Positions 34,668 to 46,700 of a stretch of DNA of 64,000 nucleotides are shown here, one piece after another (within the stretch, counting starts at the first letter, position 1; every line of letters begins with the position of its first letter). Below the pieces are notes generated by a model that was given only the letters and a program-made list of their open reading frames with translations, did not search any database and was not told where the DNA came from. A program made the translations under genes and the position numbers. Source of the DNA: Triglochin maritima (lineage: Eukaryota; Streptophyta; Magnoliopsida; Alismatales; Juncaginaceae); NCBI GenBank assembly GCA_963682175.1, contig OY821786.1:35581501-35645500 (forward strand), written 5' to 3'.

Positions 34668-37207
34668 TGGCAGTCGAGCAAAAGGTGTATTTTACTGTGT
34701 CATATATTTAGGGCTCGGAGATTATCATCGAGTGCACTCTCCAGCTGATTGACAGATTTTTCGTCGTCGACATTTTTCAGGTGTCAATTTTTTTTTTCAT
34801 TTTTCATTATGATATAAGTTCATCTTGGTTAGTCAAATATATTAGCATGCTCTCTCAAGATTGCCTCAACCTCATCTCAGATTGTTTATTTTTGCTTATT
34901 ACATCAGGGCATTGAAGCAAAGCATTTGATTACTGATATCAAATGTCATATCGTGTGTGTAATATGGCCTTGCATGTGCATAACCACTTGATTTTTTTGC
35001 ATCATCAATTTTGCTGGCTACTGTAGTTCATTTTTGGCCACAAAATATCATGTGATGGAATTCTTTTTCCAGATGAGTGAGTTCATTGTTCAAAAAATGA
35101 AACTGCATAAGCTAACCAAAAAAAGTGGATTTATTAATTGTAGAGAGAAAATAAAGGATTGCTTGTATTATTGCTAGAAGGCCTCTATATTAGAGGTTAC
35201 ATAAGAACAAAAAAGGAAACAGAATTAGGATCCAATATATGATTGGAACTGTTACATATCTAATCAGATCTTTATAGGCTATATCTAGAATATTCTGTAA
35301 CATTAATGAAACTCACTCTTCTTAATGGATTCGTGCTGCACATATCTCTTGTTTGTTTTCATGTTTGTGTATTATTGGACGAGGATCATGAGAAACTCTG
35401 CTGAAATTGTTTAGGACGTCTTTTCCCTGTAAACGAACGTGCTGCAAGGACAATCAGAAACCTGTATGTTGAGAATGAGAGGGTAAGTGTTGCTCTAGAC
35501 TACAAATATTAGATGTACATTTTGCTTTTGAAGAATATGAACTGTTTTGTGATAACAATCACAAAATAGGCATGCTTGCGATCGCCACTATTTGTTACTT
35601 TAATAATAAATTTGTCTATGAAAGGAATTATGTTCTGCATGTTGTTTTTGTAATTGCTCTTAGGTGATTACTAGATTCGTTAACTTGTGCAGAATGTCCA
35701 CATGCATACTTGTTATATTGTTTTTCCTATTTTGAAGCATCGAGTCATGTTTCACGTGCTAATAACTTTGTATTCCTTGTAAAAAGTCTTACTTAGAAGA
35801 CTGATTTGGTTGATACAAGTTGAGAAAAAAACTGCTCGAGAGAAATCTAGTTTATCAAGTTTTGCTTTTGTTTAGCAACTTATGGAGAGAACCAATGAGA
35901 AAATTTACGTAGAAAGGAAACCCTCATTTCTCTTTGTTGAGAAGAGTCCGACGTTGGAACTCTGATGCATGGAGATTATTTTGTATTAGGTTGTTCTTGA
36001 AGGACGGTGGAAGAAGGGCTTTATGGCACTTGCAGCAGTGGGAGCTACAAATGTTGGATCCATCGAGGTTTGTTATTTGCCACCCTTTTTTTTGTTCTTT
36101 GTCTTCAGGCAAGTGCTCCACTAGGTTAACATGTTTGTCAATAGTCTGTTGTTACATTGTTACTTGCTCTGTACTTGATAGAAGTAAAAATATACTATAA
36201 AACTTAAATGATTTTTATAAAAAAACTACTGTTGGAAAGATGTTTCAACTTTCAAAGCTGTAACATGCATGCAACAGAAGTTGTTTCTTGCTTGGCTTTG
36301 GTACAATCTAAAAATTAGCGAAACTTGAAGATTCATATTTCATATTCAAAACATGAAGTTTGAAAACTCAATTCCTGACTTGCCGTGTAAGATGTATTTA
36401 GGCTGAACTTTGCTTCCTAAATTTCAAATGCTGAATATCCTCAAATTTGATATTTTGTATACAGTTTGAGCTTTGGGATGCTGGATGCCAAAGTTCAATT
36501 TTTTTACTTCAACCTTACATGTAACATCCCCGAAACAGCGGAAATTTAAATTTTTAATAAAAAGAAAATCAAAGGATAAACATCAACACAGGGGACGCTA
36601 CTCGAAAATATAAATATAATATATGGTGTTGCACTGTATACAGGAGTTGTCAAAATATAATATACAGATATACAAATAGTCATAGTAACCTCAAAACCGA
36701 CACGAGGACCCGACTCCAAGATGCACTCGTCCTCAGTCACCACCCAAACAGCTCCTGAAGGGGAACCTGAATGAAACAACAATGCCGTGAGTTTCCCGAA
36801 GGAAACCCCGTATGCCAAACCCACCTACATGCACATGCACTACGTGACCTATCATACTAGAATTATGCAAAACATAAATTATAACAACTCACTCCCCAAC
36901 TGGGTCATTACGTCACAAGTCATAATAGTCATTTCCCCAATCGGGGTTCATTAGTCATAAGTCTAGTTTTGGACATCCGTAGATATCCACCGCAGGCACA
37001 TGCAGTCATACGGAAAATACGCGACACACCCATACTCGCAGCTACACTAGTCATATGGGTTCGGTGAGGGTCGCACGCAATTCCGAGTCATCATCAGATC
37101 TGATCAGTGGTCGAAGACCACAATCCGCCAGAGCCGTCACTCTGGTCGGTCATACTCGCCAGCGGTGCCACAGCTGGACGATCATACTCGCCGGAACAAC
37201 ATCAGTC

Positions 37208-37320
37208 GGTCATCTCCGTCGCCACACAGGCTAAGGCACAGAACTCAGTTGCACAATGGCTAACAGTCATCTCCGTCGCCACACAGGCTAAGGTCATCTC
37301 CTTCGCCACAAAGGCTAAGG
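37208..37320. repeat. Short tandem repeat in solo LTR B
   Basis: Three copies of GTCATCTCCGTCGCCACA followed by CAGGCTAAGG begin near 37208, 37267 and 37292. Copy A has an unrelated repeat at the corresponding place. Confidence 0.7.
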
Positions 37321-37479
37321 TCATAACAGTCATCACACATAGATCATGCAAAGGGGAATATGGTCCCACAGGTCTACTACCTAGGTCTCAATGCACATGT
37401 CATATCATGGGAACATAAGCAATAAATGAAATCCACGCACCAACGCGCTCATAAACAACCAATGCAAATACTGGGCTCC

Positions 37480-38095
37480 AACGGTCGACCTAACAAGGTG
37501 ATACGGTCGACCGGTTGGTCGTTAAAACCGGTAATTGGTTCGAACCACAATCCAATGGTCGAACCAAGAAATCATCAAAACGGTCGAACAAAGGTCTCTG
37601 GACGGTCGACCGTTTAGAAGGTCTACGCCACAAAATAAGATTAAATAACACATCCCCAACGGTCGAACGACAATGGGCTTCCGGTCGACCGAAAAACATC
37701 AGGGACTTAAACATTCTTTAAGTCGTTACCGGTCGACCGAAATATGAATCGGTCGAACGACACTTAAGTCGTCTTAAGTCATTGGTCGAACGGGATCTCA
37801 GGGCGGTCGGCCGTTTAGAAGTCTACACCCACAACCGACATAAAACAGTACGTCCGGTCGAACTTGGTCAAAGCGGCGGTCGACCGTTTAGAAGGTCAAC
37901 GCCCCCAACCGACATACTACAGTGCATTCGGTCGACCGACAAAGGGGACCCGGTCGACCGAAAACACCCAGGGGCTTCATCTTCTCGCTCACACGTACAA
38001 TCGGTCGACCACCCATAGGGTATCGTTCGACCGATTCGAGCGAGAGCGCCCGAATTACGCTACAACCGGTCGACCGAATTGAGCACCGGTCGACC
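37480..38095. repeat. GTCGACCG palindrome array in solo LTR B
   Basis: Nine exact GGTCGACCG sites, most inside the full palindrome CGGTCGACCG, plus about as many single-step variants (GGTCGAACG, GGTCGACCA, GGTCGGCCG) in 616 bp. Longer shared text such as ACGGTCGACCGTTTAGAAGG recurs within the array and matches the reverse strand of the array in copy A. Confidence 0.85.
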
Positions 38096-39414
38096 GAAAC
38101 AGAGCAGAAATTCTGCCACTCTATTCCGACGAGCCATTCGGCCTACCGTCGAACACTCAAACACTCACACAACCTTGGTGAGCGTAAAAGCAAGGCTTGG
38201 CATACCTTGAAAGCTTGAAGAAGCTTCCGAAGAGCAACGACGATTCCTCCACGAGAAAGAACGTATCTCCGGCGAACTCCTCACCCGAACGCGGATCTCC
38301 ACACCTTCCTTGGTCTCTGGCAAACCCGACTTGCCGGTGCACCCGCTCCTCCTCCTTTCCTTCCACCGACGAACTACAAGGGAGAGAGAAAAAGTGTTGA
38401 GGGAGAGAGAAGAAAATGAGAGGAAAAAGTGAGATGAAAAGGGTTGGGTTTTGTTTATATACTCTCTCTTAAATAGGGTTAAAGTTTTTAAACCTAATTA
38501 ACCTTAATCAAAGGATTAGGTTCTCACATTACATGTGTCTTTCTGAGCCAGGAATATGGTTTTCTCACCTTAATTTGCATTTAAAATTTGATCCTCAAAT
38601 TTCACTCATTCTCAGTTTTAAATGGAATGTACTAGCCAAAACAAGCAACATATCTTGTTTGTACCTTTCTAAAAAAACAAATCAATTTACCATTCAATTG
38701 TGCTTTAAAGCAACAAATCTTGTTGGTATCTTCAAGGGCATCTGTTTGTGCGTACATCTTTGTGATGTTGCCGTTTGTTTCCTAGATTTTCCGAAGATAT
38801 CCGCAGCCGTCACCACCACTTGTTTGATGGCTTTGTGTTCCTAACTATAACTCAACGTTCCTAACCTATATCTTGTTGTTGTAAAGAATGTTAGAGAAAA
38901 ATGGACCACACATAATTAACAACTATTTACATTTTTGATACTTAACAAATAGTTCAACGAAGAAAGTAATGATTTAGTTGTTTAAAATATAATGTCCCAT
39001 GCTTGCTAAATGCTAATTATTTCCCTCTACAGCTTCTCATCGAACCTGAGCTGAAGACCAATAAACCGAGGAACCTACTGCATTCAGAGCCTCCAGAAGA
39101 GCGACAATACGAACCTGCTGGTACCGGAAATAATACAAAAGAAGGGCGAAGAAAGGTATTGCTCCGTTCTTCACTGCTTAAATTATTCGAATCTATTGTT
39201 GAGTTTTGAACTTCTAATATTTTATCCCATTTCTTGACTCAAACAACTGCTGTTTCAGCTGTCAGCATTCAACATGGGATCAACTGTGATACTTGTTTTT
39301 CAAGCGCCAATCTCGAAACCTCCTTCAGTGAAAGGTTCCAATTCAGAATTTGAGTTCTCCGTTAGAACAGGAAATCGAGTCCGGGTAGGAGAAACAATTG
39401 GTCGATGGGGTTAA

Positions 39415-40797
39415 TCGATTTCCAAGGTACAAGCTTCTGCAGTTCTGGATGAGAGATCCGTTTCAAGGATGTGTGATGTTTCATCTCGGACTTCCGTTTA
39501 TTACACCTGAGTTGGATATTATACAATCTTTTGAAATTTTGTGAAGGAACTCTTGCCATACTTAGATGATGAATTATGAAATCTGTCATTTTTTCATTGT
39601 TGTTGCCATTGTTTATTTAGTTTATTTTCAAAGCATAACTTGCTCGCTCATAAACTCGAAAACTTCTGTCAATTAAACATACATACCATCCGAGCTATTC
39701 CTCAAACAATGAGTAAGACTGGAAGCAAAAGAAGTAGAAAAACACACTCATATCCAACATAGCCAAACTTCAAACTCTAACTCGAGTGAATAGAAAACTA
39801 GATAACTTCCTTTTGTCGGGGATATACCCATGATCTATTTAATTTACTGCAATAAGTAAGAAATAAAAGCAAAAGAAAAGAGAACTCTCATATCTAGTTA
39901 TTCTCAAACGAACCAAAAATTCATTTTCGAAACACGTCCAACATACCGAAACTTCAATTACTCAATATACCAATGACTTCCATTAGTCAGACAGAAATAT
40001 ATCAAACGAGCTATTAACTTTACCCCCAATAATTTGTCAAATAGTAAGTAAGAAACAAAACAAAAGAAAGAAAGAAAAAACACACACAAACCTTTCGTAT
40101 TCAATAATATAATTAAACTTCAAAAAACAAAAGGAAAAAAGCACACAAACTTTTAATATTCAACATGGCCAAACTTCAAAACTTAACTTAGTCATCCTTT
40201 TTACTCACGTGGATAGTTCACCAGTACAATAAGTATCTCCTTTGCCAAAGGTCACAAATTAAATATACGGGAGAGTCAATTAGCTAGGAAATATTTGCAA
40301 GCTTCAGTAATGTAAATTTTCACATCTCCTTGTAAGAAAAAGCTTAATCTCTTTGAAAACTTGATAACTTTTATTTATACCAACAGACCAGAGTGTAACA
40401 AGTCGAGTCAAGACAAATCGAGTCTTGCATATTATTATTAAATACTATAAATCAAATGTAAATTGAACAAGAAAAAACTCAAGTCAAGCCATCGAGTTAA
40501 GCTCAACTTATTTCATGTTCGAGCTGGTTTGTTTGCCAATCCAAGTCCGAAGATTTTTTAATTTTCACTTAACCTTTCTATTTTCAGGATAAAATAGAAT
40601 CGAACATTTATTAAGTGGAATTTGAGTAGAATTTGGAATTCCAGCTTCAGTTAACGGTTTTATTTTACACCCAATAATTCGTCAAACAGAAAGAAAAGAA
40701 GGAAAAAAAACTCAAAACTCTCAGATCCAAAGTCAGATCACACATTCGTTTTCATCTTCATCTTCCCCATTCTAGGGTTAGGGTTAGGGTTTGGGCG
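39415..40797. other. Intergenic between decarboxylase remnant and coatomer alpha
   Basis: AT-rich sequence. Two to three related stretches near 39700, 39940 and 40080-40190 share AAACAC(A)C, TCAACATGGCCAAACTTCAA and TAAGAAACAAAA text, so a short degenerate dispersed or tandem repeat is present. The last 100 bases are the coatomer alpha promoter and 5' UTR. No gene is seen. Confidence 0.5.
40773..40792 (+). promoter_or_regulatory. Telo-box-like tract in the coatomer alpha 5' UTR
   Basis: TAGGGTTAGGGTTAGGGTTT ends eight bases or less before the ATG region (start codon 40798). Telo-boxes (AAACCCTAA and its reverse) are common near the start of highly expressed plant housekeeping genes. Function here is inference. 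Confidence 0.6.
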
Positions 40798-43700
40798 ATG
40801 CTGACGAAGTTCGAGACGAAGAGCAACCGGGTGAAGGGGCTGAGCTTCCACAGCAAGCGGCCATGGATCCTCACCAGCCTCCACAGCGGCGTCATCCAGC
40901 TCTGGGACTATCGGATGGGGACCCTAATCGACCGCTTCGAGGAGCACGAGGGGCCCGTGCGTGGCGTCCACTTCCACTCCTCCCAACCCCTCTTCGTCTC
41001 CGGAGGTGAGGGTTTGGTGAAACCGGATTAGGGGGTTTGGTCCAGATCGGGTGCTGGATCTGTGAGATTTGGAAGGTTTTGGTTGGATTTGGGGTTTTTG
41101 GTGGTGAGTGGTTTGGATGGGAATTAGATTTGTGGGATTTCCAATGTCGTAAACGATTTGAGGTTTTTGAGTTTTGTTAGTGGAATTTATGCTTTGGTGT
41201 TTTATTAGAGTGAAAATGTTGTTATTATTTGATGTGCTGGTTTGGATGGAAGTTGGATCTGAGAGATTTCCGAGGTTTTGAAGGATTTGAGGTTTTTGAG
41301 TTTCGACTGTTTTTGTGGTGAGAATGTTGTTAGGGTTCTGGTGTGAATGATTTGGACGGGAATTGGATCTGATGTTGTGAACGATTTGAGGTTTTTGACT
41401 TTCGACGGTTTTGTTACTTGAATTTATGCTTTGGTTTTGACTAGAGTGAGAATGTTGTTATGACTTGGTGTGCTTGGTTTGGAGGGAGATTGGATCTGTG
41501 TGATTCTCCATGTTTTGAAGGATTTGAGGTTTTCGAGTTTTTGATGGTTTTGGTGGTGAGAATGTTATTAGGGTTATGGTGTGAGTGATTTGGATGGGTA
41601 ATGGATCTGTAGGATTACCAATGTTGTGAACAATTTGAGGTTTTTGAGTTTCAACCGTTTTGTAAGTGGAATTTGTGTTTTGGTGTTTGGTTAGGAGAAG
41701 AATGTTGATGGGAATTGGATCTGAGATTCCTGAGGTTTCGAAGGATTCGAGGTTTTTGAGTTTGTACCGTTTTGGAAGTGAGAACGTTGTTAGGGTTTTG
41801 GTTTAAACGATTTAGATGGGATTTGGATCTGTGAGATTTCTGAGGTTTCAAAGAATTTGTGGTTTTTGAGTTTCAAACGTTTTGGTGGTGAGAATGTTGT
41901 TAGGCTTTTGGTGCGAGTGATTTGGATGGGAATTGGATCTGTGGGATTTTCAATGTTGTGGCAAAGATTTGAGGTTTTTGAGTTTTGACCGATTTGTAAG
42001 TGGAATCTGTGTTTGGTCGTTTCGGTGGAATTGAGGTTTTTGAGATCAGTGTTCAGGCGGGCGGGTGGTCGCCTGGGCGACCACCCGCCTGTCGCCCAAT
42101 TGGTTGGGCGACCAGGCGAGTAGCATGATCGCCTCGCCTAGTCGCCTAGGCGACCCTTTTTAATTTTTTTTTGATTTTTTTTTTTACTTTCTAATTTTTT
42201 TAACCTTCCCCCCACTACTTATTCCTATAAATACACCTTCCCACTCATTTTATGAACCCTAAACATGTAAGATTTGTTTTTTTTTTGTTTTTTATACATT
42301 TTTTCTGATTTGTTTCTAATTTTTTCAATTTAAACAAAATTAAAAAAATTAATTTTAAAAAAAAGGTCGCCCAGAATTGGGCGACCCCAAACGCCTAGGC
42401 CACTGGGCTTGCCCAGTCGCCTAGGCGCATCCTGAACATTGTTTGAGATTCAACCGTTTTAGAAGTGAAATTGTTGTTAGGGTTCTGGTTTGATTTATTT
42501 GGATGGAATTGGATCTGTGAGATTTCTGAGAATTTGAAGGATTTGTGGTTTTTGAGTTTCGAATGTTTTTAGGGTTTTGGTGTGGGTGATTTGGATGGAA
42601 ATTGGATATGAGGAATCTCCGATGTTGTGAACGATTTGAGGTTTTTGAGTTTCGAATGTTTTGTTAGTGGAATTTATGCCTTGGTGTTTGATTAGAGTGA
42701 GATTGCTGTGATGATTTGATGTACTTGGTTTGGAGGGAAATTGGATCTGTGAGATTCCCAAGGTTTTGAAGGTTTTGAGGTTTTTGAGTTTCGACTGTTA
42801 TGGTGGTGAGAATGTTATTAGGGTTTTGGTGAGTGATTTGGTTGGGAATTGGATCTGTGAGGTTTGAGATGTTGAGATTTTGGTTTGTTCTTTGGATTAG
42901 GTGAGTTGACGATTGGTGTTTGATTTGGAGGGAAAATGTTGTGGTTGTGTGTGTTTGGAATGGTTGGATCTGTGAGATGATGTGAATGGTTTTGAGGTTT
43001 TGGCCGTCTTGTTTGGGATTGGAACTAGGATTTGTACTTTGGTGTAGAATTTGGAGGGAGAATGTTGTTAGGTTTTGGTGAGTGGTTTGAATGGGAATTG
43101 GATATCTTCTGAGATTCCTGAGGTTTCGAGGGATTTGAGGTGTGTGAGTTTTGGCTGATTTGTTGGTAGGATATGTGTGTTGGTGTTTGTTTTGGAGGGA
43201 GAATGTTGTGGTTTTGGTGTCTCTAGTTTGGATCTGTGAGATTCCAATGTTGCGAACAATATGAGGTTTTCAAGTTTCAACTGTTTTGTTGGTGAGAATG
43301 TTGTTGTGGTTTTGATTTCTGTTTGGATCTGTGAAATTTCAATGTTGCGAACAATTTAAGGTTTTTTTGAATTTTAACCGTTTTGTTGGTGTGATTTGTG
43401 TCTTGGTGTTTGGTTTGGAGGGAAAATATTGTTATGGTTTTGTTGTGAGTGGATAAGAGTTTTTGACTGGTTTTTTGTGTGATTGGAACTGGGATTTGTG
43501 TTTGAATGGAGAATGTTGTTATTGATTCTGGTAATTTGGAAGGTTGGATCTGTGAAATGTCATGGGTGGTTTGAGGTATTTGACCTTTTGTTTGTGGTTG
43601 GGAGTGGGATTTGTGCTTTCGTGCTTGGTTTGGAGAGAGAATGTTGTTATGGTTTTGGTATCTTCGGTTTGGCAGGAAATTGGAATTGTGAGACTCCCAA

Positions 43701-46700
43701 CATCGCGAACAATTTGTGGTGTTTGAGTTTTGACCGTTTTGTTAGTGGATTTTTTGTCTTGGTGTTAGGTTTGGAGGGAGAATGTTGATGTGGTTTTGGT
43801 GTGTTTGTTTGGGTGGGAATTGGATCTATGAGACTCCCAACGTTGTTAAGGATTCGAGGTTTTTGATCGGTATGGAGAATGTTGTTGTTCCAGGTGATTG
43901 GGATTTGGGAAGGTTGGATTTGTGTGGTGTTGTGGATGGTTTGGGGCTTGACCTTTCTTTTCGTGATTCAAAATGGGATTTGTGCTATGGTGTTTGGTTG
44001 GGAAAGAGAATGTTGTCATGATTTTGGGGTGAGTGGGTTGGGGGTTTTGACCATTTTGTTTGTGAGAGGTAGTGGGACTTGTGATTTGGTTTTTGGTTTG
44101 GAAGGAGGAATGTTGTTATGGTTTCAGTGTGGTTGGTTTGGAGGTAAAATGCTGTTATGGTTTCGGTGTGTTTGCTTTGGATGGCAATTGGATCTAGGAG
44201 GTATGTTGGAGTTTTGGGTTTGAACCTGTTGAGATTTGAGTTTCTTGGTTATCTCGATACGGTAGTTTGAGGTTGACTGGAAGCGAGATTTGCTCTCTGT
44301 GTTTGATTTGAAAGGTGACTGTTCTTATGATATCAGTGTTTTTGGTTTGGTTGGAATTGGATCTGTGAGGTGTCTTGGAGTTGAGGTGCTGAGGTTTGGG
44401 TTTTTCGTTTGGCTTGGATGGGTTGAGGTTTTGGTTGTTGGATCTGCTGAGACGCTTTTCTCCTCTTCTTAGTCGAAATTTGGATTGGGTCTTGGATCTC
44501 TGTGGTGGTGTGAGTGGTTTGGGGGCTTTGGCTCTTATCTTTGTAGGGATGTGTTTGGATGGAGAATGTTAATGTTTCGTGTAATTGGGAAAATTGGATC
44601 TGTGTGGTGGTCTTGAGTTGTTTGAGTGTTTTGACTGCTTTGTTTATGGTTGGAAGTGGGAGTGGTATTTGAATAAGAATGTTGTTCAAGTGATTGGGTA
44701 GGTTGGATCTGTCTACTGTTGTGAATGGTTTGGACGTTTCTGTGAGATGTAGTGTTTTTTTCTCTCAATGTGTTTTTGTTTTATAATGAGATAATTGAGA
44801 ATTGTTTGAGGTTTTTACCCTATTGTTCGTTTGAATGGTGAAGAATGTTCCTACGGTTTTGGTTGGTTTGGGTTCGGATAGAACTTGGATGTGTGATGTG
44901 TGCCGAAGTTTGGTTTTAGTTAGTTATATCTATAGTAGTTATATACCTGAGGCATCTATTTCTTCTTCTTGAAATATAACTGGTGCTACTTTTTGCAGGA
45001 GATGATTACAAGATTAAAGTTTGGAACTATAAGATGCATCGGTGCTTGTTTACCCTTCTAGGGCACCTGGACTACATTCGAACGGTCCAATTCCATAATG
45101 AGTACCCATGGGTTGTTAGTGCAAGTGATGATCAGACGATTAGAATTTGGAACTGGCAGTCACGCACTTGCATTTCTGTGCTAACTGGGCATAATCACTA
45201 TGTTATGTGTGCGTCTTTTCACCCGAAAGAGGATCTGGTTGTGTCAGCATCTTTGGATCAGACCATCCGTGTATGGGATATAGGTGCTCTTAGAAAGAAG
45301 TCCGTGTCCCCAGTGGATGACATTTTGCGTCTTAGTCAAATGAACACAGATCTATTTGGTGGAGTTGATGCGGTGGTGAAGTATGTCTTGGAAGGGCATG
45401 ATCGTGGAGTCAACTGGGCCTCATTCCATCCCAGTCTGCCTCTTATTGTGTCAGGAGCAGATGATCGGCAAGTCAAGCTGTGGAGAATGAATGGTGAGTT
45501 AGAAGTTCCAGTATGTATTTATTGTTTTTTCATTTTCATCTGATGCCACACCATCTTCTAACTGCAAATACTGCTAATTATCATCTTAATCCTGCAGATA
45601 CAAAGGCTTGGGAAGTTGACACGTTGAGAGGGCACATGAATAATGTTTCTTGTGTACTGTTCCACGCAAAGCAAGATATTATCGTTTCCAACTCAGAGGA
45701 TAAAAGTATTCGTGTTTGGGATGTTACCAAGCGAACAAGCATTCAGACTTTCCGCCGTGAACATGATCGGTTCTGGATTCTTGCTGCACATCCAGAGATG
45801 AACCTTCTCGCTGCTGGCCATGATAGTGGTATGATTGTTTTTAAATTGGAGAGGGAGCGCCCTGCATTTTCTGTTAGTGGGGATTCTCTATACTATGTGA
45901 AAGACCGTTTCTTGCGTTTGTACGAATTTTCAACCCAAAGGGACAATCAAGTTGCTCAGATCCGAAGGCCTGGTACCACTAGCCTGAATCAAGGAGCAAA
46001 ATCAATTTCTTATAGTCCTACAGAGAATGTTGTCCTCATCTGTTCTGATGCAGATGGTGGGTCTTATGAACTTTATGGTGTCTCTAAGGATGGTTTAGCA
46101 CGAAGTGAAGTTTATCATGATGCAAAGAAAGGCCTTGGGGCCTCAGCTGTCTTTGTGGCACGCAATAGATTTGCAGTGCTAGACAAGAGTAACAATCAAG
46201 TCTTTGTCAAGAACCTTAAAAATGAAACAGTAAAGAAGAGCCCTCTTCCTATTGCAGCTGATGCGATTTTTTATGCTGGTACTGGCAACTTGCTGTGCAA
46301 GGCTGAGGATAGGGTGGTTAGCTTTGATCTTCAACAGAGAATCATGCTTGGTGAAATTCAGACTCCTTCAGTTAAGTATGTGGTATGGTCTGGCGACATG
46401 GAAAGTGTTGCACTGCTTAGCAAACATGCTATTGTTATTGCTAGTAAGAAACTTGTCCACCGTTGCACCCTTCATGAAACAATCCGTGTGAAGAGTGGTG
46501 GTTGGGATGAAAATGGAGTATTCTTATATACTACGTTGAATCACATTAAGTACTGCCTTCCTAACGGGGACAGTGGTATCATAAGAACACTTGATGTTCC
46601 AATTTATATCACCAAGGTTTCTCAGAACAATATATTCTGTCTAGACCGGGATGGGAAGAACCGTATTATTGCAATTGATGCTACTGAGTACACTTTTAAG

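Larger units (their letters stand above)
36520..38528 (-). mobile_element. Solo LTR, copy B, inside the decarboxylase intron
   Basis: Plus-strand ends are TGTAACATCCCC...GGTTCTCACA, flanked by a perfect TTACA duplication at 36515-36519 and 38529-38533. Length is 2,009 bp. Read on the minus strand it has the same order as copy A: TATATAAAC promoter-like box, CT-rich leader, TTTCAAG|GTATG donor-like site (38205), palindrome array, tandem repeats, CATACGGGGTTTCCTTC block, TTCATTCAG acceptor-like site, and the terminal TTTCCGCTGTTTCGGGGATG. It lies antisense to the host gene. ORFs at 37107-38218 are repeat artefacts. Confidence 0.85.
34668..39414 (+). pseudogene. PSD1: Phosphatidylserine decarboxylase (mitochondrial type), 5'-truncated with premature stop
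   Basis: Five exons in phase: 34668-34780, 35415-35482, 35990-36067, 39033-39155, 39259-39414. They match the C-terminal half of plant PSD1: FYCVIYL, GDYHRVHSPAD, RLFPVNERAART, GFMALAAVGATN, IEPELKTNKP, then NMGSTVILVFQAP and GRWG at the end. The GS of MGST is where the proenzyme cleaves itself to form the pyruvoyl group; the YHRVHSP histidine region is also kept. The enzyme makes phosphatidylethanolamine in the mitochondrial inner membrane. The first exon has an in-frame TGA at 34750-34752, exactly where relatives have the Trp after HSPAD. No N-terminal exons are found upstream. The intron 36068-39032 carries a 2-kb solo LTR. I call it a pseudogene, though an unseen alternative transcript is possible. 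Confidence 0.82.

Noticed and set aside
34750..34752. TGA in the decarboxylase exon as a selenocysteine codon
   Set aside because: Land plants lack selenocysteine insertion, and relatives have Trp here; a TGG to TGA mutation is the simple reading.
37107..38218. Several plus-strand ORFs with repeated RSTDR/GRPKT-like text
   Set aside because: They are translations of the GTCGACCG palindrome array inside solo LTR B.
43483..44472. Overlapping plus-strand ORFs of 60-114 codons in the coatomer alpha intron
   Set aside because: They lie in a G/T-rich tandem repeat with few stop-forming combinations; codons repeat with the array and no family features appear.
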